Assembly (NCBI GenBank): GCA_965229725.1
Contig: OZ245923.1
Coordinates: 806,001 to 870,000, forward strand
Reading direction: 5' to 3'
DNA: 64,000 nucleotides
Origin: Aquirickettsia sp965229725
GTDB taxonomy: Bacteria > Pseudomonadota > Alphaproteobacteria > Rickettsiales > Midichloriaceae
A program made the position numbers and the translations under genes. Of this stretch, positions 1 through 8,848 are shown in pieces. Numbering within the stretch: position 1 is the first letter of the stretch; the number at the start of each line of letters is the position of its first letter. Under the pieces are notes generated by a model. That model ran no database searches and had not been told where the DNA came from. It was given only the letters and a program-made list of their open reading frames with translations.

Positions 1-519
1 TATATTATCAATTGCTATTGGATCAATGCCTGCTAGTGGTTCATCAAGTAAAATATATTTTGGCTTCATAGCAACACACCTCGCAATCTCTAATCTCCTT
101 CTTTCACCACCTGACAAAGATATCGCATAAGAAGACCTTAAATGCTCAATGGAAAATTGAGCCAATAACTCCTCTAATCTTTGCTCTCTTTTGAGTTTAT
201 TTTTTTCTATAATTTCCAACGCAGTCATTATATTTTCCTGAACAGTCATACCTCTAAAAACTGATATTTCCTGTGGTAGATATGCAATCCCTAATTTCGT
301 GCGGTATGATAATGATAAATTAGTTATATTAATACCGTTAAAAAATACTTTTCCTGTATCAGGCCTTATTAAACCAGATATAATATAAAAAGAGGTAGAT
401 TTCCCTGCACCATTTGGACCTAGCAAACCAACTATTTCTCCATTTTTAACAGATATTGTTACATTTTTAACAATTTTCTTTTTTGAATACGTTTTAGATA
501 AATTTTCAGCTACCAACAT
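1..519 (-). CDS. lptB: LPS export ABC transporter ATP-binding protein LptB (3' part beyond window)
   Basis: ATPase of the LptBFGC complex, which extracts lipopolysaccharide from the inner membrane and feeds it to the periplasmic bridge. The translation begins MLVAENLSKTYSKKKIVKNV and shows a Walker A segment GPNGAGKST, a Q-loop region AYLPQEISVFRGM, the ABC signature LSGGERRR and a Walker B/D-loop ILLDEPLAGIDP. The LptB-typical EISVFRGMTV stretch separates it from LivF/LivG-type ATPases. The ATG lies at 517-519 and overlaps the end of lptA by 14 bp, so the two are translationally coupled. The gene runs off the left edge of the window, so its C-terminus is not seen. Identification is secure; only completeness is unknown. 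Confidence 0.93.
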   Translation of the reverse strand, partial: MLVAENLSKTYSKKKIVKNVTISVKNGEIVGLLGPNGAGKSTSFYIISGLIRPDTGKVFFNGINITNLSLSYRTKLGIAYLPQEISVFRGMTVQENIMTALEIIEKNKLKREQRLEELLAQFSIEHLRSSYAISLSGGERRRLEIARCVAMKPKYILLDEPLAGIDPIAIDNI

Positions 520-991
520 CTTTATTTACTTTGAATTTTGCTTTAATTCGTCCTTTAATTTTTTTATTACCTTCTTTTTTAGAACTTAATTTTGATATCT
601 TAGTTTTTAAATTATATGTAAAAATATCTCCTGTAATTTCGTTATTATCACTTTTATATTTCACATTATCTATAATTTTCAAAGTATTATTATTTTTTGT
701 ATATTCAGCCCTATCTCCCAGAACTAATTTATCAAACATTTGCAACTTAACATTATTAAAAAAATCTATTTTTTCTATTTTTTTGTTTTGAAAAAAAAGA
801 GTTAGTCTATCTGTGGAAATTTTAATATTATTCTGATTAACAACAACTTTACCATAAAAGTCTGCTTTTTCAGCATTAATGTCTATATCTAAATTTTCAG
901 ATTCAATACTAATATCTCCAACACTCGAATCAAATGCGTATGAGGATACATTTAATAAAAAACACAGCGTGAAAAAACTTAACTTTAACAT
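506..991 (-). CDS. lptA: LptA/OstA-like periplasmic LPS transport protein
   Basis: A 161-residue protein with a signal peptide (hydrophobic residues about 3-17, probable cleavage after SYA near residue 19). The rest is a single OstA-type beta-jellyroll: alternating strands with the family-typical NAEKADFYGKVVV and GDRAEYTKNN segments. LptA-type proteins form the bridge that carries LPS across the periplasm from LptC to LptD. Its position directly upstream of and overlapping lptB matches the usual lptC-lptA-lptB order. It could in principle be a short LptC, but a cleavable signal rather than a retained anchor and the place next to lptB favour LptA. It ends in TGA inside the lptB start region. 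RNase P RNA lies just upstream on the same strand. Confidence 0.85.
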   Translation of the reverse strand: MLKLSFFTLCFLLNVSSYAFDSSVGDISIESENLDIDINAEKADFYGKVVVNQNNIKISTDRLTLFFQNKKIEKIDFFNNVKLQMFDKLVLGDRAEYTKNNNTLKIIDNVKYKSDNNEITGDIFTYNLKTKISKLSSKKEGNKKIKGRIKAKFKVNKDVGS

Positions 992-1009
992 TATATATTT
1001 ACATATTTA

Positions 1010-1368
1010 AACACAGGCAGCCTATAAGCTGGGTTCTGTAGATACTAAAATGTATCTGATGGTTATTCATCTCGATTTAATGTTGCCATTAAACTCTAGC
1101 AATCTACCCGTACTCTTAGCTTGGAATATAGCATTATTTTGAGCACTACTTGATCTTGCTTCTAGAGGGGTTTACCATGCATTCTTTATTGCTAAAGAAT
1201 CGGTAAGCTCTTACCTTACCATTTCACCCTTACCTATTACTAGGTGGTATATTTTCTGCGGCACTTTCCCTAAAGTTACCTTTGCTGGAAGTTATCCAGC
1301 TCTATTATCCCATGAAGCCCAGACTTTCCTCTATATATTAATTATAGCAACCATCTAGCTACCTGTTG
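1010..1368 (-). ncRNA. rnpB: RNase P RNA (rnpB), bacterial class A
   Basis: On the minus strand the segment carries the two hallmark conserved blocks of bacterial RNase P RNA. Near the 5' end is GAGGAAAGTCTGGGC (around 1319-1333). Near the 3' end is ACAGAACCCAGCTTAT (around 1024-1039). The 5' CAGGTAGC (about 1358-1365) can pair with the 3' GCTGCCTG (about 1013-1020) with one wobble, forming helix P1 and setting the ends. The roughly 360-nt length is normal. It is the catalytic RNA that trims 5' leaders from pre-tRNAs. The ends are good to a few bases only. Confidence 0.93.
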
Positions 1369-1506
1369 GATTAAAATAAAACAATTTTAGTAAAAAATCT
1401 ACCTAGAATATGTAATTAAGTTTGCAAAAAAGTATTTTTTAGAATAAAAAGTATGTATCCTCTAGATTTTAAGTGGAAAACAATAATTAATTCATAATTA
1501 ACAAAC

Positions 1507-2547
1507 ATGCTATCATCCTTACTAGGATTATTCTCATCTGACATGGCAATTGATCTTGGAACCGCAAATACATTAGTTTATGTGCCAAACCAAGGAATTG
1601 TACTAAATGAACCATCCGTTGTTGCTTTACTTCATGAAAAAGGTTCTTATATACCGTATGCATTTGGGAATGAAGCAAAAGCGATGCTTGGAAAGACACC
1701 TGCAGACATTAAGGCAATACGACCATTAAAAGATGGGGTTATCGCAGAATTCAAAGGTGCAGAGGAAATGATAAAGCACTTTATCACCTCTGTTCATAAA
1801 AAAAGAAGTTTTTTTGCAAGACCAAGAGTAATTGTATGTGTGCCATATGGCTCCACTCCAGTGGAAAGAAGGGCAATACAAGATGCCGTAGAAAGTGCAG
1901 GAGCAAGAGAAGTATACCTAATATTTGAACCGATGGCAGCCGCAATTGGCTCAAATCTACCTGTTACAGAGCCAACTGGATCAATGGTTGTAGATATTGG
2001 CGGTGGAACTACTGAAGTGGGTGTAATATGCCTCGGAGGGATTGTTTGCGCTCAATCTGTTAGAATTGGCGGTGACAGCATGGACGAAGCAATAATATCA
2101 TACATAAGAAAAAATCATAACCTCTTCATTGGAGATTCAACAGCAGAAAAAATAAAAAAGGAAATAGGCACTGCGAAAAAAAGGGAAAAGGAAGAAAAAA
2201 CCATGGCAATTAAAGGAAGAGATGCCGCGACGGGCATACCGAGAGAAATTATATTAACAGAAGAAGCTATAGCCGATAGCATTTCTGATCCAATTGCACA
2301 AATCATAGAGTCAGTAAAATTTGTACTAGAGCAAGCTCCTCCAGAATTGTCTTCAGATATTGCAGAAAATGGGATAGTCCTAACAGGAGGAGGCGCTCTA
2401 TTAAACCACTTGGATACAATAATTACTGAAGCTACAGGCTTAAGAGTTCAAGTAGCAGATGAAGCATTAAATTGCGTCGTACTGGGAACAGGAAAAGTTT
2501 TAGAAGATTTTTCTCACTTTAGACATGTATTATTTCAACAGGAATAA
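1507..2547 (+). CDS. mreB: Rod-shape actin homologue MreB
   Basis: Bacterial actin that organises lateral peptidoglycan synthesis under the inner membrane. At 346 residues it has the normal family length. Visible motifs are the phosphate-1 loop AIDLGTANTLVYV (residues 14-26), the phosphate-2 loop VVDIGGGTTEV (about 161-171) and the adenosine motif GIVLTGGGALL (about 290-300). The short N-terminal MLSSLLGLFSS resembles the amphipathic membrane-binding tail of MreB. The start has no clear Shine-Dalgarno sequence, but the motif spacing supports it. rnj follows with no intervening base (stop 2545-2547, next ATG 2548). The usual mreC/mreD partners are not the next genes here. Confidence 0.97.
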   Translation: MLSSLLGLFSSDMAIDLGTANTLVYVPNQGIVLNEPSVVALLHEKGSYIPYAFGNEAKAMLGKTPADIKAIRPLKDGVIAEFKGAEEMIKHFITSVHKKRSFFARPRVIVCVPYGSTPVERRAIQDAVESAGAREVYLIFEPMAAAIGSNLPVTEPTGSMVVDIGGGTTEVGVICLGGIVCAQSVRIGGDSMDEAIISYIRKNHNLFIGDSTAEKIKKEIGTAKKREKEEKTMAIKGRDAATGIPREIILTEEAIADSISDPIAQIIESVKFVLEQAPPELSSDIAENGIVLTGGGALLNHLDTIITEATGLRVQVADEALNCVVLGTGKVLEDFSHFRHVLFQQE

Positions 2548-4215
2548 ATGAATTTAGATATCAATTTTAAAAAATTACAAAAAGAATTAATTTTTATTCC
2601 ACTTGGTGGCTCTGGTGAAATAGGAATGAATTTGAATTTATACCACTACAATGGCAAATGGATTATTGTCGATGTAGGGCTAGGATTTGCAGAACCAGAT
2701 TTACCTGGAGTAGACATAATCATACCCAACATAAATTTTATAATTAAAAAAATCAAAAAGGATATCCTAGGCATAGTATTAACACATGCTCATGAAGATC
2801 ACATCGGAGCAATACAATATCTATGGTCTGAAATAGAATGCCCTATTTATGCAACCAAATTTACATCTCTTATAGTAAAAGCTAAATGCAAAGAATACGG
2901 TTTAACTAAAAGAATGAAATTTATTGAGACTACTTCAAATAATTCATTTCAATTGCAAGATTTCAAGATAACCTTGGTCCCAATTACTCACTCCATACCA
3001 GAAATGAATGGATTAGTAATAGAAACAGCTAAAGGAAAAATATTTCATACTGGTGACTGGAAATTTGACAAGGAACCTGTTGTTGGAGAGGCTACTAATG
3101 AAGACACTTTATCGGATATTGGCAAAAGCAATATTTTAGCATTGGTTGGAGATTCAACAAATATCTTTCAAAAAGAGCATTCTGGCTCAGAAGGAGAGCT
3201 TGGTCATAATCTAGAAAAATTGCTATGCCGTTACCCCAAAAATATGATTATTGTAACTACCTTTGCATCAAATATAGCAAGGTTAGTTTCCTTGGTTAAA
3301 GCTGCTAAAAAGGCTAATAGAAAAATAATACTACAAGGCAGATCATTGTGGAAAATGTATGCTGCAGCTAAGGAATCTGGATATTTACAGGAATCCGTGA
3401 TATTTGATGAAAAGCACTTCAAGAAATTCAAAAGACATGAAATCCTTGTTGTTTGCACTGGGTGCCAAGGCGAGGCATTAGCTATGACTAATAAAATTGC
3501 CAATAAGACTCATCCTCAAATTTCATTAAAAGAAAATGATATAGTTATATTTTCTTCTAAAATTATTCCTGGCAATGAAAAAAAGATATATAATTTATTC
3601 AATAAGCTTGCCGAGATGAATGTCAATGTGCTAAGTGAAGCGAATGAATTTGTCCATGTATCTGGTCATCCATCTGCCCAGGAAGTGAAAAAAATGTTTA
3701 AACTTATCAAGCCACAAGTAGCTATACCAGTTCATGGCGAGGCAATTCATATAAATGAGCATTGCAAAGTGGCTAAGGAATCAGGTATAAAGCATACAAT
3801 CAGCATTAGAAATGGAGACGTCGTTATTATTGATCCTGAGGAAACAAGAAAAATTGGAGAGGTAGAAGCTGGGCATTACATAATTGATGGAAATTTAATT
3901 CTAAATTCAGAAAATATCATTATTAATCACAGAAAAACACTTAGAGATAATGGAGCTATCTTTATTTCTTTGGCGATTGATAAAGCGAAAAAACACATAA
4001 GTCAAATTTATATTACTGCTCCTGGTGTGTTAGAAGAAAATTTAGACCAAGATATATTGGATTCATTAAAACTTAATGTTTCAGAAACTTTTGCCACCCT
4101 ATCAACTTTAGATAAAAATAAAATCAGACATTCTATTGAATTATCAGTTAGAAAACACATCAGAAAACTAATAAATAAATCGCCTTTAATTACTACTAGT
4201 ATTTTCTTCATCTAG
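2548..4215 (+). CDS. rnj: Ribonuclease J
   Basis: Metallo-beta-lactamase-fold ribonuclease with 5'-exo- and endonuclease activity in RNA maturation and decay; many alphaproteobacteria use it alongside RNase E. The zinc motif HAHEDHIGA is at residues 80-88 (H80, H82, D84, H85). Further ligands are in ITHSIPEM and FHTGDWKFD, and the beta-CASP part holds GDSTN and the late motifs SGHPSAQEV and PVHGEAIH. At 555 residues it is full length, including the C-terminal dimerisation domain. It starts on the base after the mreB stop and is probably co-transcribed with mreB and hemC. Confidence 0.95.
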   Translation: MNLDINFKKLQKELIFIPLGGSGEIGMNLNLYHYNGKWIIVDVGLGFAEPDLPGVDIIIPNINFIIKKIKKDILGIVLTHAHEDHIGAIQYLWSEIECPIYATKFTSLIVKAKCKEYGLTKRMKFIETTSNNSFQLQDFKITLVPITHSIPEMNGLVIETAKGKIFHTGDWKFDKEPVVGEATNEDTLSDIGKSNILALVGDSTNIFQKEHSGSEGELGHNLEKLLCRYPKNMIIVTTFASNIARLVSLVKAAKKANRKIILQGRSLWKMYAAAKESGYLQESVIFDEKHFKKFKRHEILVVCTGCQGEALAMTNKIANKTHPQISLKENDIVIFSSKIIPGNEKKIYNLFNKLAEMNVNVLSEANEFVHVSGHPSAQEVKKMFKLIKPQVAIPVHGEAIHINEHCKVAKESGIKHTISIRNGDVVIIDPEETRKIGEVEAGHYIIDGNLILNSENIIINHRKTLRDNGAIFISLAIDKAKKHISQIYITAPGVLEENLDQDILDSLKLNVSETFATLSTLDKNKIRHSIELSVRKHIRKLINKSPLITTSIFFI

Positions 4216-4227
4216 GTTCAATTTATT

Positions 4228-5121
4228 ATGTTAATTAGAATAGCAACTAGAGAAAGCCCTCTTGCCATAAATCAGGCATTAATAGTTGCTAAGGAACTTC
4301 AATTTTATCACCCTAGCATAAAAGTTAAGCTGATAAAATTAAGGACCCAAGGAGATATTTTGCTTAACCATTCTTTATCAAAAATAGGGGGCAAGGGATT
4401 ATTTCTTAAAGAAATAGAGCAAGCCTTAATTGATGATAATGCCGACATAGCGGTTCATTCTATGAAGGATGTTCCTGCAAACCAAACTCAAAATTTAGAA
4501 ATTAATTGCTATATGAAGCGTGGCAATCCTAGAGATGCCTTTATCTCCGCTAAACATAAATCTTTTTTATCTATGCCAAAAGGAGCTACAATTGGCACAT
4601 CTTCACATAGAAGAAAAGGACAAATTTTATCATTGAGACCTGATTTAAAAGTTATAAATATTAGGGGCAATATTAATACTAGATTACAAAAATTAAAGGA
4701 TAACAAAGTTGATTCTATTGTACTTGCAGCTGCTGGTTTAGAAAGAAATAATCTAAAAGAAGTGATAAATCACTATTTTGATATAGATGAAATGCTTCCT
4801 GCAATCGCTCAAGGTGCAATTGGGGTTCAAAATAAAAAAAATAATGATAAAATAAAAAAAATACTACAACCCTTAAATCATAAATTAACTCAACTGACGA
4901 TTGATTCTGAAAGATCTTTTTTAAAATCATTTAGCGGTGACTGCTCAACTCCAATTGCTTCTTATTGCTATATATGCGGAGATAAACTCATACTAAAATC
5001 AGGTTATTTTGATGAAAACGGTAACTCACAGTTTTATACACTAGAAGAAGGTGACATCGATAAAGGCAATATTTTGGGGATAAAATCTGCAGAAAAAATT
5101 AAAAAAATTATTTTTTATTAA
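4228..5121 (+). CDS. hemC: Hydroxymethylbilane synthase (porphobilinogen deaminase)
   Basis: Joins four porphobilinogens into hydroxymethylbilane in cytosolic haem synthesis. Recognisable stretches are RIATRESPLAINQA at the N-terminus, the KIGGKGLFLKEIE motif (52-64), DIAVHSMKDVP (73-83) and GTSSHRRKGQ (123-132). The dipyrromethane cofactor is expected on Cys239 in SGDCSTPIA. At 297 residues it is close to the usual 300-310. It follows rnj by 12 bp. Retention of a haem gene fits an organism that makes its own haem, as most Rickettsiales do. No other haem gene is in the window. Confidence 0.96.
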   Translation: MLIRIATRESPLAINQALIVAKELQFYHPSIKVKLIKLRTQGDILLNHSLSKIGGKGLFLKEIEQALIDDNADIAVHSMKDVPANQTQNLEINCYMKRGNPRDAFISAKHKSFLSMPKGATIGTSSHRRKGQILSLRPDLKVINIRGNINTRLQKLKDNKVDSIVLAAAGLERNNLKEVINHYFDIDEMLPAIAQGAIGVQNKKNNDKIKKILQPLNHKLTQLTIDSERSFLKSFSGDCSTPIASYCYICGDKLILKSGYFDENGNSQFYTLEEGDIDKGNILGIKSAEKIKKIIFY

Positions 5122-5216
5122 GATTTTGTTTTTAACACACAAAAAAACTACCACTAGCAAAGATTTTATGATAGCTTTTATGCATATAATTTTTTAATAA
5201 AACAGGGTTTAAAAAC

Positions 5217-5564
5217 ATGAACTTTAAAGATATCTCAATTTGCGTTTCATTGCTACTTTCACTGACAATTGCACAAAATTCTTTTGCTGCACAAAATAAC
5301 AATGCTAATTTAAAACAAGTTACATCTTCTGATTTAACCAATCAAAATAATAATGTTGTTACCCCTCCAGCTACTACTGATGGAAATGTTGATCAAGGTG
5401 CTAATGAAGATCAAACCAACAACCCAACTCAAGATCCAAATTCCGATCTAACAACTCAAAATACTACAGCTAGCACAGTAGCAACTACAACTAATTCTCA
5501 AAACAATCAATCAAATCAACAAAATACTAATAGCCAAACCAATACAGATACAAGCAGAAAATAA
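5217..5564 (+). CDS. Small secreted N/Q/T-rich protein, unknown
   Basis: A 115-residue protein with a good Sec signal (hydrophobic residues 6-22, ALA-like cleavage around SFA-AQ at 25). The mature part is almost wholly Asn, Gln, Thr, Ser and Asp, is probably disordered, and shows no cysteines or known fold. Low-complexity composition rules out a functional guess; such proteins in host-associated bacteria are often surface or secreted. It is followed by a strong intrinsic terminator (5583-5640), which supports expression as the last gene of this plus-strand cluster. I do not recognise the family. Confidence 0.6.
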   Translation: MNFKDISICVSLLLSLTIAQNSFAAQNNNANLKQVTSSDLTNQNNNVVTPPATTDGNVDQGANEDQTNNPTQDPNSDLTTQNTTASTVATTTNSQNNQSNQQNTNSQTNTDTSRK

Positions 5565-5582
5565 TTTTGTAATTGTAAAACT

Positions 5583-5640
5583 AGAATAGTTTAACTTATC
5601 AGATTTATAAATTAAGCTATTCTTTTGTCTTTTTTATTTG
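5583..5640 (+). terminator. Intrinsic terminator after the mreB-hemC-secreted protein cluster
   Basis: AGAATAGTTTAA (5583-5594) pairs with TTAAGCTATTCT (5612-5623) over 12 positions with one G.T pair and an AT-rich loop. A T-rich tract (TTTTGTCTTTTTTATT) follows, the normal shape of a factor-independent terminator on the plus strand. Confidence 0.75.
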
Positions 5641-5768
5641 CACATAAAACTATTTAATAATTCCTGGTCTGCTACCGAAAAAGGAGACAGGAAAAAATGA
5701 TGGAAATCTACAAAGAAGTGGTCCTAGATAGTTGGACAGGAAGGAAAGGATAAATTCCATGGTAAAAA

Positions 5769-5873
5769 TTAAGCTGAAAACTTGTTATTCATAGGCTTTA
5801 AGCCATTAAAGTTATCTCTATGACAAATCTCCTCCAGAGTAAGTCCAGCAAATGTTGAGTGTGGCATATTATT
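5769..5873 (-). pseudogene. C-terminal scrap of an integrase-fold (IS3/IS481-type) transposase
   Basis: Reading the minus strand gives about 34 codons ending at TAA (5769-5771). They contain PHSTFAGLTLEEICHRDNF, which resembles the RPHSxLxxLTPxE tail of IS3/IS481-type DDE transposases. A stop codon lies just upstream in frame and no catalytic DDE residues remain, so this is a remnant. The rest of the 5565-5989 gap has no convincing gene. A purine-rich stretch near 5670-5750 may belong to the same dead element. Confidence 0.5.
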
Positions 5874-5989
5874 TTATGGGAGTCTTGAATCACCTATGCG
5901 CTTAGTTATTGAATCCTTAGTCCTTATTGCATTGCATCTCTTGCATGCATATGTGTTTTTATGCTTTTTTTGCTTCCGCTGAATAATTA

Positions 5990-6484
5990 CTAATTCAACT
6001 TGTCATTGATTTTGGTAAGAGCTTCATTGATTTGAACCTTGCAAGTAGCAGCATATTCACCAGCTAGCCTTTCCAGTGCATCATTATAAATAATTTTTTC
6101 ACTATAGGATCTTTCAGATTTTTCAACATTGCTATGCAGTTCTTTAATGACTTCCGCAATAGCAATAATGTCACCGGAATTTATTTTACTTTCATATTGT
6201 TGAACTCTTTTACTCCACATACCTTTATGAAGCTTGATTTTCTTTCCTGAGAGAACATCTAAAGCTTTATCTAAAAATTCACTTGAACAAAGTGGTCTGA
6301 GACCAGCCTTACTGGCTCTAAGTTTTGGTATTCGTAAAGTCATGTCATTGCTTTCAAAAGTAATTACATAAACTTTTACTTCAACATCACCGTAAATATC
6401 ATTTTCTTCAGCAGAAATTTTACCAACCCCATGAGTGGGATATACCACAGAGTCTCCAACTTGAAAACTATATTGTTTAGACAT
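5990..6484 (-). CDS. carD: CarD/CdnL-family RNA-polymerase-binding regulator
   Basis: A 164-residue CarD_CdnL_TRCF protein. The N-terminal Tudor-like domain (MSKQYSFQVGDSVVYPTHGVG) contacts the RNA polymerase beta subunit, and the helical C-terminal domain binds DNA at the upstream edge of the transcription bubble and stabilises open complexes. Length and the FQVGDSVVYPTHGVGKI opening match alphaproteobacterial CarD. It stands alone between a transposase remnant and a quinone reductase gene. Given the small regulator set of Rickettsiales, it probably acts at many housekeeping promoters, including rRNA; that is knowledge of the family, not visible here. Confidence 0.93.
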   Translation of the reverse strand: MSKQYSFQVGDSVVYPTHGVGKISAEENDIYGDVEVKVYVITFESNDMTLRIPKLRASKAGLRPLCSSEFLDKALDVLSGKKIKLHKGMWSKRVQQYESKINSGDIIAIAEVIKELHSNVEKSERSYSEKIIYNDALERLAGEYAATCKVQINEALTKINDKLN

Positions 6485-6618
6485 ACTAGCTAACCTATAA
6501 GTTTTTGTACGGAAAATATAACATTTTTAATTATAAAAGTAAATTTTTTTAAATTCACTTGGTTGTTTTATTTTAATTAACACTACTCTTAGTAGAATAA
6601 TCAACACTTAATAAGCCA

Positions 6619-7476
6619 TTAATCCATAATTAGGATTATTTTACCAATATTATCACCAGATTTTAATAATTGATGTGCTTTTTCAAATTCACTAAATTTA
6701 TATATCTTACTAATTATTGGCTTAATCATTCCTTTTGTAATGCATGGAAGTAAATTTTCACAGGCTTCTTTAAATAATGCTACTTTTTCCTCTGTCGCTT
6801 TATTACGTAAAGTAGAGCCAACAACGCTCAAATTTTTCATCAAAATTCTTGCAATGTTTATTTCTGATATTTTGCCGTCCATGATAGCAAATAAGATAAG
6901 TTTACCATATTGATCCAATATGCTCAGATTTTGCTCTAGATACTTTCCACCTAAAATATCTATTATTAAATCCATTTTCAAACCTCTTATATCAATATCA
7001 GCCCTAAATTGTTCAAAAGTTAACCTTTCACAATTCTTAAAATTTTTTAAATATTCTAATTTTTTGATATCCCTTGAGGTAGTAAAAACTCTCTTCCCCT
7101 CATTCAGTGCAAATTGTATCATCATTGAGCAAATACCACTTGCACCACCATGAATTAAAATATTAGAACAATTTTTAATATTACCTAATTTATATAGATT
7201 CAACCATGTAGTAACCATGGCCTCAGGAATTGCAGCAGCCTGCACATAATCAATTTCGGCTGGTATCGTGTATACTAAACCCGCATCAACCTCAACTTCT
7301 TTGCTATAGCCACCAGATGTCAATAAAGCAAACACCCTTTCACCTGTATCCATTCTAACGCCAGAAACTTCAAGACCTGGAATTTTATTGCCATCTGGCG
7401 AAGGATACTTACCTTCTAATTGCAATATATCTGCTCTGTTAACACCAATCGCATGGACTTTTATTTTTATATGCAC
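6619..7476 (-). CDS. Quinone oxidoreductase/zinc-type alcohol dehydrogenase family protein, N-terminally shortened
   Basis: Medium-chain dehydrogenase/reductase of the NAD(P)H:quinone reductase (QOR/PIG3) type. Visible are VHAIGVNRADILQLEGKYP, normally reached after about 35-40 residues, the GGYSKEVEV segment, and the Rossmann motif IHGGASGICSM, where the usual GVG is GIC. It has 285 residues against about 325 for the family. A TAG lies four codons upstream of the GTG start, so the missing first beta-strands cannot be recovered. The catalytic domain is also trimmed after PGLEVSG. It may be a decaying gene or a compact active form. Cofactor would be NAD(P)H, with no zinc-ligand set seen. Confidence 0.72.
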   Translation of the reverse strand: MHIKIKVHAIGVNRADILQLEGKYPSPDGNKIPGLEVSGVRMDTGERVFALLTSGGYSKEVEVDAGLVYTIPAEIDYVQAAAIPEAMVTTWLNLYKLGNIKNCSNILIHGGASGICSMMIQFALNEGKRVFTTSRDIKKLEYLKNFKNCERLTFEQFRADIDIRGLKMDLIIDILGGKYLEQNLSILDQYGKLILFAIMDGKISEINIARILMKNLSVVGSTLRNKATEEKVALFKEACENLLPCITKGMIKPIISKIYKFSEFEKAHQLLKSGDNIGKIILIMD

Positions 7477-7541
7477 AATAATCCATAACTAAATAACACT
7501 TAAGATATTCAATTAAAGCATTTAAAGCAAGCTATAACTAT

Positions 7542-8591
7542 TTAGTAATCAAAATCGTTATTAATAATTTCAAATTTTAAAAGTACACTTCTTTCAAAGG
7601 GCGCTCTATTATCATCCGTTAATATGTATATTGAAGTTAAATTATCATCTTCTTTGACTGCTATGGATTCAAAATTATCAGCGTACCCATATTTACCAGA
7701 AATACTCTCGTTATCAATATGGATTATGCTTTTCCCTTTAACTTGGGCATTTTCAACTTCAATAGCACTTTCAATCTCTTGTTTCTTAACGTATTTAATA
7801 TCTATTTCATAATTTTCAGCAGCACTACCAAATTTTTTCTTATAATATCTTTCAAGTACCAGTAAATCTCCATTTTTCAAAAATTTTAAACCTGAAACTC
7901 CATAGCCTTCTTTACTTAAATAAGTAAATTCTTTTAGCGAGTTAATTTTAGTATAATTACTTTCTAAGCTCCAGTAATACGCTTTATGTATAGAAGTATC
8001 CTTCTTATTCTTATCATATTCGGCAATTGCTAAAAATTTTCCTTCTAGATTAATATCAAATGCTTCAATTCCTTTATTATAGGATAATTCACTCTTCCAA
8101 TCAGGAGTTTTTATTGCTATAGGTGCCATACCAAAATCACAATTTTCATACCGTAAAATTTGATGTAAAAATTCATCTGATATAAAACATGAACCATTAA
8201 ATATTGCTAATTCTTCAAAATCTTTTGTCATCATTGTATTATCATCAACACTTATCTTTCCTATTGTTGTATTGATAAAATTTTGTACTCCATTTTCATC
8301 CACTATTGATGATTTTAAATTCGCCCCTCTATCAGATACCAATATTAAATCTCCCTTCTCATCAAATGCCATCCCTGACCATTCACCAAAACGTATATCT
8401 TTATAATTTGTTAAGATATATCCATCTTTAAGATAAACGCCACCTACAAGTAATTTTACACTGTCACTATCATAGCAATCACTTGCATTATTTAACACAA
8501 CATCCAGTTTAAAAACTTCATCAGAATGCTTAACAACGTATTTTCCAAACATATGCTTAATTCCCGGCATACTAAAAAGTTTTTTCAACAT
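7542..8591 (-). CDS. Esterase-like activity of phytase family protein (PF13449-type)
   Basis: A 349-residue beta-propeller-like protein. The diagnostic parts are FGEWSGMAFDEKGDLILVSDRG in the first third, YNKGIEAFDINLEGKFLAIAE in the middle, the GVSGLKFLKNGDLLVLER repeat and NFESIAVKEDD...ILTDDN at the end. This is the pattern of the esterase-like activity of phytase family, whose substrate is unknown. I take ATG 8589-8591 as start rather than GTG at 8619-8621, because a TATAAT (8622-8627) sits directly upstream of the GTG and would place it before the transcription start. No clear signal peptide is seen, although family members are often periplasmic. Confidence 0.72.
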   Translation of the reverse strand: MLKKLFSMPGIKHMFGKYVVKHSDEVFKLDVVLNNASDCYDSDSVKLLVGGVYLKDGYILTNYKDIRFGEWSGMAFDEKGDLILVSDRGANLKSSIVDENGVQNFINTTIGKISVDDNTMMTKDFEELAIFNGSCFISDEFLHQILRYENCDFGMAPIAIKTPDWKSELSYNKGIEAFDINLEGKFLAIAEYDKNKKDTSIHKAYYWSLESNYTKINSLKEFTYLSKEGYGVSGLKFLKNGDLLVLERYYKKKFGSAAENYEIDIKYVKKQEIESAIEVENAQVKGKSIIHIDNESISGKYGYADNFESIAVKEDDNLTSIYILTDDNRAPFERSVLLKFEIINNDFDY

Positions 8592-8621
8592 ACTTTCTTT
8601 TGTTTGTACCCCCTTTCCCAC

Positions 8622-8627
8622 ATTATA
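8622..8627 (-). promoter_or_regulatory. Candidate -10 element (TATAAT) for the esterase-like gene
   Basis: A perfect TATAAT on the minus strand, about 30 bp before the ATG at 8591. No good -35 is seen at 16-18 bp, so the assignment rests on the -10 and its position. It helps choose the start of the downstream gene. Confidence 0.4.
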
Positions 8628-8848
8628 CTAAGTGGATTAGTAAAAACATTGTAGTAATAATTGCTGTATTTTATTTCTTTAAAATCACACCCTTTATATT
8701 GTACAACATTATTATTTTCTTGATAGAAATATGCAGTTATTGTTTGATAAAAATAATTAAACATTTTGCCGCCCAGACATAAGTAAATTTACGCGCACCA
8801 TATGTAACTCAAGTTTTTTATCAACTATTAATTATAGAAAGTGTAAAA

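Noticed and set aside
1376..1506. Promoters for rnpB and mreB in their shared gap
   Set aside because: Several AT-rich hexamers are possible but none has a convincing -35/-10 pair with proper spacing.
8600..8782. 60-residue hydrophobic plus-strand frame
   Set aside because: It begins at a TTG inside the 5' end of the opposite gene, has no ribosome binding site, and its composition is what AT-rich DNA gives by chance.
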